64,000 nucleotides of DNA, from the NCBI GenBank assembly GCA_965202675.1, contig OZ241842.1:1612001-1676000 (forward strand), written 5' to 3'. Below, in pieces: positions 27,701 through 35,972 of the stretch. The notes beneath the pieces are model-generated. The model saw only the letters and a program-made list of their open reading frames with translations, ran no database searches and was not told where the DNA came from. Both the position numbers and the translations under genes were made by a program. Position 1 is the first letter of the stretch; the number at the start of each line of letters is the position of its first letter. Origin of the DNA: CATQHD01 sp965202675 (lineage in GTDB: Bacteria > Actinomycetota > Acidimicrobiia > Spongiisociales > Spongiisociaceae).

Positions 27701-28249
27701 CCTTGGGGGGTCAATCTCTCCCAGATGTTTAATATGACTTCTGACCACAATTTGTTCCGTACTCATGAACATTTGACAGCAGAAGGATGCGAACTAGAAG
27801 GAAATATATTTATCCGTAGTGAGGAACGTTACCTGCCTTTGTATGAAGCCAAACTCTTCCATCAATATGACCACCGATTTGCTACCTTTTCCGACGCAAC
27901 ACCTGTAGAATTAAGCAAAGGTAAAACAAGTTATATTACTTCGGAAGAAAAGGCATACCCTCACGCTTTACCAATCCCCCGCTACTGGGTTCATGAACAG
28001 GAAATATTGGATAGGACTGGAACTCAAACGGCCCATAATAGCAGGCTGGAGGCTGGAGGCTGGAGGCTGGAGGCTGGAGGCTGGCCGGAGGCCGAAGGCC
28101 AGCAGGTCGGAAAGTCCCCACAATATTACATCGCCCTCCGGACAATTGCCAGAGCCACCGATCAGAGAACCCTCAGCAGCGCATTGCTTCCACTCTCCGG
28201 GCTCGGCAAAGGGGCGGCAATCTGGCTCGGGGATGGAGAATCGCCTTGA
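24722..28249 (+). CDS. Large N6-adenine DNA methyltransferase (PglX/DrmMI-like), 3' end disrupted
   Basis: The open frame has 1175 residues. The N-terminal about 490 residues are helical and typical of PglX/DrmMI-type or Eco57I-type enzymes. Motif I is CDPASGSGHF (D498) and motif IV is GNPPW (N764-W767). A run of 11 C falls at codons 528-531, between the two motifs. From about 27040 to 28450 the DNA is clearly AT-richer than the rest, which covers the likely target-recognition region. Near the end a heptanucleotide repeat and a scrambled segment break the frame, and the conserved C-terminus continues in another frame to 28970. As sequenced the protein would be about 180 residues short. GTG 24722 is 3 bases after the helicase stop. 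Methylation to mark self DNA is the expected role. Confidence 0.8.
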   Translation: MAYATIDIEGGLFSSDLIERIGEGDASIEGQRAVDFELPRNRSLSEEIQRAFSDSRVYWDAFGRRLERSRESRTTLTRQDWAAKFFELLGFPALQYQRAAVEAGGAQFTISHRINGGENATPIHIVAFDQGLDERTGAGNRRSPHTQVQDFLNRSEALWGVATNGARLRLLRDSARLSKPTYLEFDIKAMNEGNAYSEFVVLYRLMHSTRFPLGETAPHECFLENYYNLGIEEGGRVREKLRVGVKKALQVLGNALASHPGNEALRAALRDGTLDETGYYRQLLNFVYRMLFLMVAEERKLLFMEPSAGQTVYNRYYSVARLRDRAEQYFAGDHHGDLWAGLAQTFRLCRDDASAGLLNLAPLNGELFGEAACRHIEAAHCSNEHLLKAVRSLSTFDDGGVRRRVNYAALDVEEFGSVYESLLDYRPVLDMGEPSGRPPSFDLAAGTQRKETGSYYTPPELVRELVNSALVPVMEERLAAATNRQEKVEALLGLRVCDPASGSGHFLLAAARRIAHELAKVRAGDQEPPPPLNYRRALRTVVRHCIYAVDKNPLAVDLCKVALWIECHTMGLPLGFLDHHVKCGDSLVGVMDLDVLDEGIPDNAYKAVTGDDKKAAAWYRKRNKRERTTGQRSLALESSSMDTAVLAGDYETFGELEEHTADEVKTLEELYGDMRGPGTSWWQLKTACDLWTYAFFAPLQTAGPGEPDLVPTTDTVRRVLDSDNLGTQLEEDTLQASRTYPYFHWPLEFPDVFENGGFDVVLGNPPWDQVQPEEKKFFGVHAPEIALLTGSERKKAIKQLPNTDPELNNLWLSHKRDVKGLSKFAHASGRFPLTGTGKTNMYSAFAEMARDIITPIGSLGLIIPIGIATDYTNKNFFSDLVETKSLVSLYDFENRKKVFPGIASGIKFCLLTISGTNRPTRQAEFAFYLHSTEHLQDSERRFGLSAEDFTLFNPNTRTCPTFRTRKDMEIARKMYLRAGIFWKESQNDQPEINPWGVNLSQMFNMTSDHNLFRTHEHLTAEGCELEGNIFIRSEERYLPLYEAKLFHQYDHRFATFSDATPVELSKGKTSYITSEEKAYPHALPIPRYWVHEQEILDRTGTQTAHNSRLEAGGWRLEAGGWPEAEGQQVGKSPQYYIALRTIARATDQRTLSSALLPLSGLGKGAAIWLGDGESP
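26303..26313 (+). repeat. In-frame run of 11 C in the island methyltransferase
   Basis: Eleven C encode the four prolines of EPPPPLNYRR. Any change not divisible by three stops translation before catalytic motif IV. This places a length-variable tract where it would switch the enzyme off. The well-known precedent is the G-tract phase variation of pglX in the Streptomyces coelicolor Pgl system. Confidence 0.85.
28044..28084 (+). repeat. Heptanucleotide repeat GGCTGGA, 5.9 copies
   Basis: Five full units and one partial unit stand in tandem inside the 3' part of the methyltransferase gene, encoding an LEAGGWR-type peptide. Because the unit is 7 bp, a change of one copy shifts the reading frame. 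It marks the left edge of the scrambled region. Confidence 0.95.
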
Positions 28250-28440
28250 GACTGATAACCAATTCAACCAACGAAAGGACCGTAATCACAACCCTCATCC
28301 CAGCAGTGGGCTTGGGTCACAAAGGTGCGGTACTCACACTCCGCGCTGGCTTATATCCATCCGAAAAACCACCAATTCCACAAACGAGCGCACATGTATC
28401 ACAACAATTACCGGCTGGTGCGGCATGAGCGACCGAGCTC
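28118..28440 (+). other. Three scrambled versions of one conserved methyltransferase block
   Basis: Three segments encode versions of the same block, each in a different reading frame: ARATDQRTLSSALLP (about 28145-28190), NSTNERTVITTLIPAVG (about 28257-28310) and NSTNERTCITTITGW (about 28375-28425). A methyltransferase of this family needs only one. The arrangement looks like tandem partial duplications or insertion of fragments from related alleles, and it breaks the coding frame. Confidence 0.7.
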
Positions 28441-28970
28441 CAATCCTGCAGGTTACAGGAGCTGTGAAGGCGGCGCTGATGATCTCGGTAATGAACAGCA
28501 TCGTCTTGGATTTTGTAGCTCGTACAAAAGTAGGCGGAACGGACCTTAGCTTCTTCATAATCAAACAACTACCCATACTGCCACCAGAAAAATATGCTGA
28601 AAAGGTGTTTCCTATACTCACTTACACTTACACGGACCTGATAATACCTCGTGTATTGGAGCTGACCTATACAGCTTACGACATGGAGCCGTTTGCCAGA
28701 GACCTGGGTTACGAAGGGGAACCTTTCATCTGGGACGACGAACAACGGCATCGTCTCAAGAGTGAATTGGATGCTATCTACGCTTATATGTACAAACTGG
28801 AGCGCGAAGAACTCGAATGGATACTCGACGCTCCGCCGCCGAGCGCGTCGTTCCCTACCCTCAAGCGCAACGAATGCAAAGAGTTCGGCGAGTACCGCAC
28901 CCGGCGCTATGTTCTTGCGGCTTATGACCAGATGGCGCGCGGTGAGCTGCCCGACCTGAGCGATGAGTGA
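28425..28970 (+). pseudogene. Detached C-terminus of the island methyltransferase
   Basis: Translation in the frame of ATG 28425 gives 181 residues that continue the family's conserved C-terminus: VMNSIVLDFVARTKVGGT, the FFIIKQLPILPP block and a conserved helical tail. This frame is shifted against the main part ending at 28249. It could be made separately from ATG 28425, restored by frameshift, or be lost. It stops 7 bases before the next gene. Confidence 0.75.
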
Positions 28971-28977
28971 GTAGCCC

Positions 28978-31900
28978 ATGCCGTTGGATGTCTTCGAGCT
29001 TCGTGAGCAGGTGGTTGAGGAGTACCAGCAATATGTCCGCAGCTTCGTGCGGGTGTTGGACAATCGCATCAGCGATTACATTGACGGGCAGCTGGAGGAG
29101 GGGGCTCTCTGGCCGGATGCGGTCCTCCAGCTCAACCCGGCCTTCGAGATGGACCGCACCCTGGGGGAGCTGGCCGGCGAGGGGGTGTTGGAGCCCGGCA
29201 CGGCCCGGTTCTTCGGCGGGGATCTGCGGCTCTTCCGGCATCAGCGCCAAGCCATCGACATCGCCCTGCGCGGCGAGCCGTATGTTGTAACGACCGGCAC
29301 CGGGTCGGGCAAGAGCCTTACCTACCTGGTGCCGATCTTCGACGCCGTCCTCCGCAACGAACCGGAGCGGCGCACGGTGCGGGCGCTGCTCATCTATCCG
29401 ATGAACGCCCTCATCAACAGCCAGCTCGATGCGCTCGAGAAGTTTCAGCGCGACAACTTTCCCGGCTCGCCGGTGCGCTTCGACCGCTTCACCGGCCAGG
29501 AGCGCCGGGAGGACCGCGAGCGCATCCTCGCCGAGCCGCCGCACATCCTGCTGACCAACTACGTGATGGCCGAGTACATGCTGCTGCGCCCCCATGAACG
29601 GCCGCTCCTGGAGACCGCGACCCGGGACCTGCGCACCCTGGTGATGGACGAGCTGCACTTCTATCGCGGGCGGCAGGGGGCGGACACGGCGATGCTCACC
29701 CGCCGGCTGCAGGAGGCGGCCGGGCGGGATCTCCAGGCGGTGGCGACCAGCGCCACCATGGTCACCGGCGGGTCCAGGGCGGAACGCAACCAGGCCGTGG
29801 CCGAGCTGGTGTCGAAGTTCTTCGGGCTGAACATCCCCGCCGCCAATGTGGTGGACGAGACGCTGGAGCGGGCGACCGCGGCCAGGGCCCCCGCAGGAGC
29901 GGCCGAGGTGCGGGCGGCGGTGGAGGCGCCCGCCCCTGCGCCGGAGGCCGGGGAGGTGCGGGGGCATCCGTTGGCGGCCTGGGCGGAGACGGCTTTCGGC
30001 CTCGACGAGGCGGAGGGGCGGCTGATCCGGCGCCCGCCCCAGACCTTCGAGGAGGCGGCCCGGCAGCTGGCGGAGGAGAGCGGCTCGGCGGTCGAACGGT
30101 GCCGTAATTCGCTCCGGGGGGTGCTCGAAGCGGGCAATGCAGCCAGGGGGATGGGCGGGCGGCCCCTGTTCGCCTTCCGCCTTCATCAGTGGCTCTCGTC
30201 GGGGAGCAGCGTGTACGCCACCCTGGAGGGCCGGGACGCCCGCGAGTTCAGGATGTCGGGCCAGTACCGGGCGGACAGGGAACGGGTGCTGTTCCCGCTG
30301 GCCTTCTGCCGGGAATGCGGCCAGGAGTACTACCTGGCGTCGCTGGCCGAGGAGGATGGGGCGCAGCGGTTGATCCCCCGCTCTCCCCTGGCGGGCGTCT
30401 CGGAAGAAGACCTCGACGACATCAAGGGCTATTTCGCGGTCGAGCACGACGACCTCTGGACGGGCGAGGACAGGGACCTGCCGGAGTTCTGGTTCAACGA
30501 GCGGCGCTCCGGGCGGGTGGTCAAGCCGAACTACGGGAAGTTCCGGCCGCAGGGGTATCGCGCCGCGCCCGGCGGCGGCCTCGATCCGGTGGACGGTTCG
30601 GGCGCGGAGGGCTGGTTCCTGCCGCACAAGTTCCTGATCTGCCTGCGGTGCCGGGCGGTGTACGACACCAGGGTGGGCGACTACCGCAAGCTTTCCTCCC
30701 TCAGCCAGACGGGGAGGTCGACCGCTACCACCATCTCCATGAATGCGGCGGTGGCGGGTATGGCGAACCAGGGCCTCGACCGCGCCGAGGCGAAGTCGCT
30801 CAGCTTCACCGACAACCGGCAGGACGCCTCGCTCCAATCCGGGCATCTGAACGACTTCGTGCAGGTCGCCCAGCTGCGCGCCGGGTTGGTGGAGGCCCTG
30901 CGCGGCAGCCCGTCGCTGACCTTCGACCGGCTGGGGCTCGCGGTGTTCGAGGCGCTGGGGCTCGAACCGGGTGATTTTCTGCGGGAGCCGGTGGCGGAGG
31001 GGCCCGGATACGAGCAGGGGCGGCGGGCGATGGTGGACCTGCTCGAATACCGCGCCCTGGAGGATCTGAGCCGCGATTGGCGGGTTACCCAGCCCAACCT
31101 GGAGCAGACCGGGCTGCTGCGGATCGAGTATGAGGGGCTGGACGACCTCGCCGCCGACGACGCGGTTTGGAGCGGCCTGCCGGTCATAGCGGAGGTTTCG
31201 GCCGGAACCCGCCGGAGGGTGTTGCGGGCTTTTCTCGATCATCTGCGGATGGGGCTGGCGGTGGACGCGGAGGCGTTGACCAGAGACGCCGCCCGCCGGC
31301 TGATCCGCAGCACCGGTCAGTGGCTGCGGGATCCCTGGCGGCTGGAAGAAGTGGACCGGCCGAGGACGCAGAGCCTGGCGCTGCTGCCGGGGGTGCAGGC
31401 GAACCCGTATACGAGGCGCAGGGCCATGAGCCTGGGGCGGCGCTCCGCCGCGGCCCGCTATCTGCGCTCTTCTACTACCTGGCGGACCGGGCGGGAGCTG
31501 ACCGCCGAGGAGGCCGAAGCCCTGGTGGAGGGCGTAGTCGGCAGGCTGCGGGGGCATCTCCTGGCGGCGGCGTCCGAGGAGGGCAACCGGGGCCGGGGCG
31601 GGGGCGGGGGCGGGGGTGTGCGGGTGCTGGCGGGGGCGATGCGCTGGACGGCGGGCGACGGCATCCCGGCTCCGCCCGATCCGGTGAGGAGCCGGTCGCT
31701 CCATCTGCGTAGGGAGCTGCCCGGCATGGATGCGGCCAACCCCTATTTCACCAACCTCTACCGGAGCCAGGGGCGGCATCTGCGGGGGATGGCCGCGGCG
31801 GAGCACACCGGGCAGATCGCCGCCGAGGTACGAAGCGAACGGGAGGAGCGGTTCAGGAAGGGCGACCTGCCGGCGCTGTTCTGCTCGCCCACCATGGAGC

Positions 31901-34110
31901 TGGGGGTGGACATAAGCGACCTGCATACGGTCCATCTGCGGAATGCGCCGCCCACGCCGGCCAACTACGCCCAGCGGAGCGGGCGGGCGGGGCGGGGAGG
32001 CCGGCCGGCGCTGATCGTTGCGTTCGCCGCGCAGGGCAACGCCCACGATCAATATTTCTTCGGGCGGCGGGGCGAGATGATCGCCGGAGCGGTCGCCCCG
32101 GCCCGCATCGACCTGGAGAACGAGGAGCTGGTGCGTGCGCATCTGCATTCCACCTGGCTGGCTGAGAGCGGATTGTCGCTGGGCAGCAGCATGACCGAGA
32201 TACTCGACCTCGGCGACCCCGAACTGCCGATAGCGGCGGACAAATGGGCCTCTGTTGCGGGGGCGGCGGGCAGGCATGTCTTCGAGAAGGCCCTGCGGCG
32301 GGGGCGGCGGATTGTGAAGCGGACGCAGGACATCCACCGGGCGGCGTGGTACTCGCGGGAATGGCTCGAAGAAACGCTGCGGGCGGCGCCGGACCGATTC
32401 GACCGGGCGTTCGACCAGTGGCGCGGCTTGTACATCTCGACGTGCAGGCTGCGGGACGAGGCGCGGCGCCTGGTGGACGACCCCAACGCCGGGCCGAGAG
32501 AACGCGAGGAAGCGGAGCGCCGGGAAACGGAAGCCCGCCGCGAGATACGGCTTCTGTTCAACCAGACCAACCGCCTTTCGCAGTCGGACTTCTACCCCTA
32601 CCGCTACCTGGCCGGGGAGGGGTTCCTGCCCGGATACAACTTCCCGCGGCTGCCGGTGCGGGTCTCGGTGCCGGTGCGCGGCAGCCGCCAGCTCATCGAC
32701 CGGCCCCGCTTCCTGGGGCTGACGGAGTTCGGGCCGGGCAACCAGATCTATCACGAGGGGCGCAAGCATCGGGTGCAGTACGCGGTGCTTCCGTCCGAAG
32801 GCATCGACGAGCAGCTGGAGCAGGCGCGCCTGTGCCTGGTGTGCGGGTATGCGCATACCGGGGCGGCCCTGGGGGTGGAGCTCTGCGAGTACTGCGGCGT
32901 GCGGCTGGACGCCGAGAACGCCCGGTTCCCCCAGAAGCTGCTGCGCCAGCCCATGATGAGGGCGAGGCCCTTCGAGCGGATCTCCTCCGAGGAGGAGGAA
33001 CGGGTGCGGAGCGGCTACGACACCGCTGCGCATTTCCGCTTCGGCGGGCGGCGGCGGCGGGCCGAGGTGCGGGCGGCGGAGGGCGATTGCCTGCTGGAGG
33101 CGGTGTACGCGCCCGCCGCGGCCCTGTGGCGGATCAACCAGGGCTGGCGGCGGAGCGACCAGCCCGGATTCGCCCTCGACCCCCGAACCGGGCGCTGGCA
33201 GAGCCGCCAGGCGGACGACGGGCGGGAGGCCGGCCTGCAGCCGGATGCGCCCCGTCCGATCACGGGGATCATGCCCTATGTGCAGGACACTCGGAACCTG
33301 CTCATGATCCGGCCGCTGGCCGAGGAGCCGACGGACGATTTTCTCCACACGCTCCTCTACGCCCTCAAGCGGGCCGTGCAGGTCGAATACCAGGTGGAGG
33401 AACAGGAAATCGGCGCGGAGCTGATCGGCCGGGGCGACCACCGCCGGCTGCTGTTCTGGGAGGCGGCCGAGGGCGGGATCGGGGTGTGGGACCGCCTGAT
33501 CGACCACTCCGGCGCCTTCGCCGGGTTGGCGGCGTCCGCACGGCGGCTCTGTCACTTCGACTCCGAAGACGGCGGGGGACCAGGCGGCGCAGACGGGGCA
33601 GGAGCGGCCCCGAAGTGCGCCGCCGCCTGCTACGAATGCCTGCTCTCCTACTCGAACCAGCCCCACCACCGCTACATCGACCGGATGCTGCTGCCCGACT
33701 TCCTGGCCCGGCTCGCGACGGCAACCACCGTTCCTGAAAGCGAGCGTGACAACGCCCGCCACTACCAGCATCTACTGGGCCTGGTCGACCCCGCCTCGAC
33801 CCTGGAGCGGGACTTCTTGGACTTCCTCCGCGAGAACGGCCTCCGCCTCCCCGACCAAGCCCAGAACCGCCCGGCTGCGGATGTACCCGTACAACCCGAC
33901 TTCTACTACGATCGCGAGGGGCGGCCGGGCGTCTGCGTGTTCGTAGACGGCCCCCACCACGACGAACCCCGCCAACGCGAGACCGACGAGCGCCTCCGGG
34001 CTATGTTGCAGGACTACGGCTACCGGGTGGCGGTCATAAGGTACGACCGACCGCTGCCAGAACAGGTAGAGAAATACCCCGACGTGTTCGGAGAGCCGGC
34101 CCCGTCCTGA
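28978..34110 (+). CDS. DEAD/DEAH helicase with DUF1998-like region and C-terminal nuclease-like domain
   Basis: The product has 1710 residues. Walker A TGTGSGKS lies near 108, the DEAH-like MDELHF near 223 and SAT near 258. The second helicase lobe (ELGVDISDLHTV ... YAQRSGRAGRGGRP) is near 975-1010. Cysteine pairs at about 444 (CRECGQ), 550, 1285 (CLVCG ... CEYCG) and 1545 (CAAACYECLLSY) suggest zinc sites typical of MrfA/DUF1998 helicases. The last about 110 residues (LERDFLDFLRENG ... PDFYYD ... VCVFVDGPHH) resemble a Vsr/DUF559 PD-(D/E)XK nuclease fold. In DISARM the helicase DrmA and the DUF1998 protein DrmB are separate, so this looks like a merged form with an added nuclease. ATG 28978 lies 7 bases after the methyltransferase stop. 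Confidence 0.8.
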   Translation: MPLDVFELREQVVEEYQQYVRSFVRVLDNRISDYIDGQLEEGALWPDAVLQLNPAFEMDRTLGELAGEGVLEPGTARFFGGDLRLFRHQRQAIDIALRGEPYVVTTGTGSGKSLTYLVPIFDAVLRNEPERRTVRALLIYPMNALINSQLDALEKFQRDNFPGSPVRFDRFTGQERREDRERILAEPPHILLTNYVMAEYMLLRPHERPLLETATRDLRTLVMDELHFYRGRQGADTAMLTRRLQEAAGRDLQAVATSATMVTGGSRAERNQAVAELVSKFFGLNIPAANVVDETLERATAARAPAGAAEVRAAVEAPAPAPEAGEVRGHPLAAWAETAFGLDEAEGRLIRRPPQTFEEAARQLAEESGSAVERCRNSLRGVLEAGNAARGMGGRPLFAFRLHQWLSSGSSVYATLEGRDAREFRMSGQYRADRERVLFPLAFCRECGQEYYLASLAEEDGAQRLIPRSPLAGVSEEDLDDIKGYFAVEHDDLWTGEDRDLPEFWFNERRSGRVVKPNYGKFRPQGYRAAPGGGLDPVDGSGAEGWFLPHKFLICLRCRAVYDTRVGDYRKLSSLSQTGRSTATTISMNAAVAGMANQGLDRAEAKSLSFTDNRQDASLQSGHLNDFVQVAQLRAGLVEALRGSPSLTFDRLGLAVFEALGLEPGDFLREPVAEGPGYEQGRRAMVDLLEYRALEDLSRDWRVTQPNLEQTGLLRIEYEGLDDLAADDAVWSGLPVIAEVSAGTRRRVLRAFLDHLRMGLAVDAEALTRDAARRLIRSTGQWLRDPWRLEEVDRPRTQSLALLPGVQANPYTRRRAMSLGRRSAAARYLRSSTTWRTGRELTAEEAEALVEGVVGRLRGHLLAAASEEGNRGRGGGGGGGVRVLAGAMRWTAGDGIPAPPDPVRSRSLHLRRELPGMDAANPYFTNLYRSQGRHLRGMAAAEHTGQIAAEVRSEREERFRKGDLPALFCSPTMELGVDISDLHTVHLRNAPPTPANYAQRSGRAGRGGRPALIVAFAAQGNAHDQYFFGRRGEMIAGAVAPARIDLENEELVRAHLHSTWLAESGLSLGSSMTEILDLGDPELPIAADKWASVAGAAGRHVFEKALRRGRRIVKRTQDIHRAAWYSREWLEETLRAAPDRFDRAFDQWRGLYISTCRLRDEARRLVDDPNAGPREREEAERRETEARREIRLLFNQTNRLSQSDFYPYRYLAGEGFLPGYNFPRLPVRVSVPVRGSRQLIDRPRFLGLTEFGPGNQIYHEGRKHRVQYAVLPSEGIDEQLEQARLCLVCGYAHTGAALGVELCEYCGVRLDAENARFPQKLLRQPMMRARPFERISSEEEERVRSGYDTAAHFRFGGRRRRAEVRAAEGDCLLEAVYAPAAALWRINQGWRRSDQPGFALDPRTGRWQSRQADDGREAGLQPDAPRPITGIMPYVQDTRNLLMIRPLAEEPTDDFLHTLLYALKRAVQVEYQVEEQEIGAELIGRGDHRRLLFWEAAEGGIGVWDRLIDHSGAFAGLAASARRLCHFDSEDGGGPGGADGAGAAPKCAAACYECLLSYSNQPHHRYIDRMLLPDFLARLATATTVPESERDNARHYQHLLGLVDPASTLERDFLDFLRENGLRLPDQAQNRPAADVPVQPDFYYDREGRPGVCVFVDGPHHDEPRQRETDERLRAMLQDYGYRVAVIRYDRPLPEQVEKYPDVFGEPAPS

Positions 34111-34127
34111 GAACGGGAGTACGAACA

Positions 34128-35501
34128 ATGGATAGCATCACGCTTGAAAACTTCCGTTGCTTCCGCGAGCGCCAGACCGCCCGCCTGGCCCCGCTCACCC
34201 TGCTCGTAGGCGAGAACAGCACCGGCAAGACTTCTTTCATGGCCATGATACGAGCACTCTGGGATGTTGCCTATAGACAGCAGATACCCGACTTCAAAGA
34301 GGCTCCATACGACCTGGGCAGCTACAACGAAATCGCTCACCACAGCAACGCCAACGGTAAACCTGCAGACTTTTTCAATACGGGCTTCGAGACAAACCAG
34401 GCTTCCAGAGTCAATAATAAACCTAGTTCATGCTACTTCGAGGCCACATTCGGAAGGGTGGGTACAATACCCTTCCCTAAAAGGAGATTTATCTCACAAG
34501 GAGAGATTTCGCTCGACGAAGTCCACCAAGATGACAAGACGAGCGTTACGCTAAAGACCACCAGAGGAGAATGGCTACTACAAATAAACACGGGCAGTAA
34601 ACAAATTAGTCAAGATAGGATTGATAATGAGAGGCTCTCGTCTCTTTATCTAAATCTCCACTATATGGATCTTAACTCACCTAAAAGCAAGCAAGAAGAT
34701 ATAGCAATGAGTATCCAGTTGCTCTCTAACTCGCCGGATTTCTCCGAGCAAGACTTGATTGAAATCAAAAATATGTTGCACGCATTTGCCAATGTCCATC
34801 CGTTTGAACATCCACGCCCTTATGCTTGGGCTCCAGCTCGTTCCAAGCCAAAACGTACCTACGATCCTTCCCGGCTAACACGGGACCCTGAAGGCGACTA
34901 TATACCTATGTATCTCGCCGAATTATACTTGAGAGATAGAGAAGCATGGGAGGAACTGCAGGGCAAACTACAGAGCTTCGGCCGTGATGCCGGTCTATTC
35001 GACCAAATATCAATCAAGAAATTCGGCAACAGCCTCGGAAGCCCTTTCCAAATCCACATAAGAAGGTACAGCAAAAAACGGAAGGGCCCGCAGCGCAACC
35101 TGGTAGATGTAGGTTATGGAGTCAGCCAGGTGTTGCCGTTGGCGACCGAGTTGCTCAGAACAGACGGCCCCGACATGTTCCTGTTGCAACAACCAGAAGT
35201 CCACCTGCATCCCAGCGCTGAAGCTGCCCTCGGGAGTCTATTCTGTCAAGTTGCGGGAAACAAAAAACAGCTGGTAATCGAAACACACAGTGACTACATC
35301 ATAGATCGTGTACGTATGGATATCCGTGATGAATCCTCTTCTTTGAAGCCCGAAGACGTATCGATTTTGTTCTTTGAACCCAGAGACCTTGATGTCCGCA
35401 TTCACTCGTTAACGTTTGACGAGGAAGGCAACGTTCTAGGTACACCACCAGGCTATCGTCAGTTTTTCATGGAAGAAGTCCGAAGATCTATCGGTCTCTA
35501 G
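34128..35501 (+). CDS. AAA15/OLD-like ATPase
   Basis: The 457-residue ATPase starts ITLENFRCF, a typical opening of this SMC-like group. Walker A is GENSTGKTS (28-36), the signature-like region is DVGYGVSQVLPLATELL (about 327-343), Walker B is LLQQPEVHLHP (about 350-360) and a His switch is in VIETHSD (about 382-388). The usual acidic EEPE is QQPE here, which may matter for hydrolysis. GC content is lower than in the helicases. It follows the helicase by 17 bases and its stop abuts a PIN-domain gene, so it is likely the sensor or scaffold of a two-gene effector module. Confidence 0.85.
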   Translation: MDSITLENFRCFRERQTARLAPLTLLVGENSTGKTSFMAMIRALWDVAYRQQIPDFKEAPYDLGSYNEIAHHSNANGKPADFFNTGFETNQASRVNNKPSSCYFEATFGRVGTIPFPKRRFISQGEISLDEVHQDDKTSVTLKTTRGEWLLQINTGSKQISQDRIDNERLSSLYLNLHYMDLNSPKSKQEDIAMSIQLLSNSPDFSEQDLIEIKNMLHAFANVHPFEHPRPYAWAPARSKPKRTYDPSRLTRDPEGDYIPMYLAELYLRDREAWEELQGKLQSFGRDAGLFDQISIKKFGNSLGSPFQIHIRRYSKKRKGPQRNLVDVGYGVSQVLPLATELLRTDGPDMFLLQQPEVHLHPSAEAALGSLFCQVAGNKKQLVIETHSDYIIDRVRMDIRDESSSLKPEDVSILFFEPRDLDVRIHSLTFDEEGNVLGTPPGYRQFFMEEVRRSIGL

Positions 35502-35503
35502 TG

Positions 35504-35962
35504 ATGTGCGCTATTATTGATACGAATATTGCTCATGAGGTATTCGGGCGAAACCGTCCTGAGGCCGGTGTCAAGTTTTTGGATCGGATAAACTCCGGAA
35601 AAATGATGCTACTAGTAGGTGGTCAGCTTCGTAATGAACTATTCAAGATAGGACACACAAAGCAGTGGATACAGCAAGCTCTAATCTCCGGAGAGGCAAA
35701 GCTAATCACCAAAGGAGTAAACGAACTTACTGAGCAATTAAATAACGAAGATATGTGTAAATCAAACGATCCACATGTAATCGCTCTAGCCAAAATAGGT
35801 GGAGCGCGCTTGCTTTACTCCAATGATACTGATCTACGTGATGATTTCAAGAATAGATATCTGATAGACAAACCCAGGGGCAAGGTCTATTCCACACGTA
35901 AGAACAGGCGGTTCAGTAATAGTCATAAGGATTTACTCGCCAGAACCGACCTATGCCGCTAG
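35504..35962 (+). CDS. PIN-domain nuclease paired with the AAA15 ATPase
   Basis: The 152-residue protein has PIN-type acidic positions: D6 in IIDTN, the Glu in RNELFKIG, the Asp in KSNDPHVIALAKI, and the aspartates in LYSNDTDLRDDF. Such domains cleave RNA or flap DNA. ATG 35504 is 2 bases after the ATPase stop; GTG 35501 overlaps it. The tail is basic and could bind nucleic acid. It is not accompanied by a VapB-like antitoxin, so the ATPase may be its controller. Confidence 0.75.
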   Translation: MCAIIDTNIAHEVFGRNRPEAGVKFLDRINSGKMMLLVGGQLRNELFKIGHTKQWIQQALISGEAKLITKGVNELTEQLNNEDMCKSNDPHVIALAKIGGARLLYSNDTDLRDDFKNRYLIDKPRGKVYSTRKNRRFSNSHKDLLARTDLCR

Positions 35963-35972
35963 AGAGCCGCTC

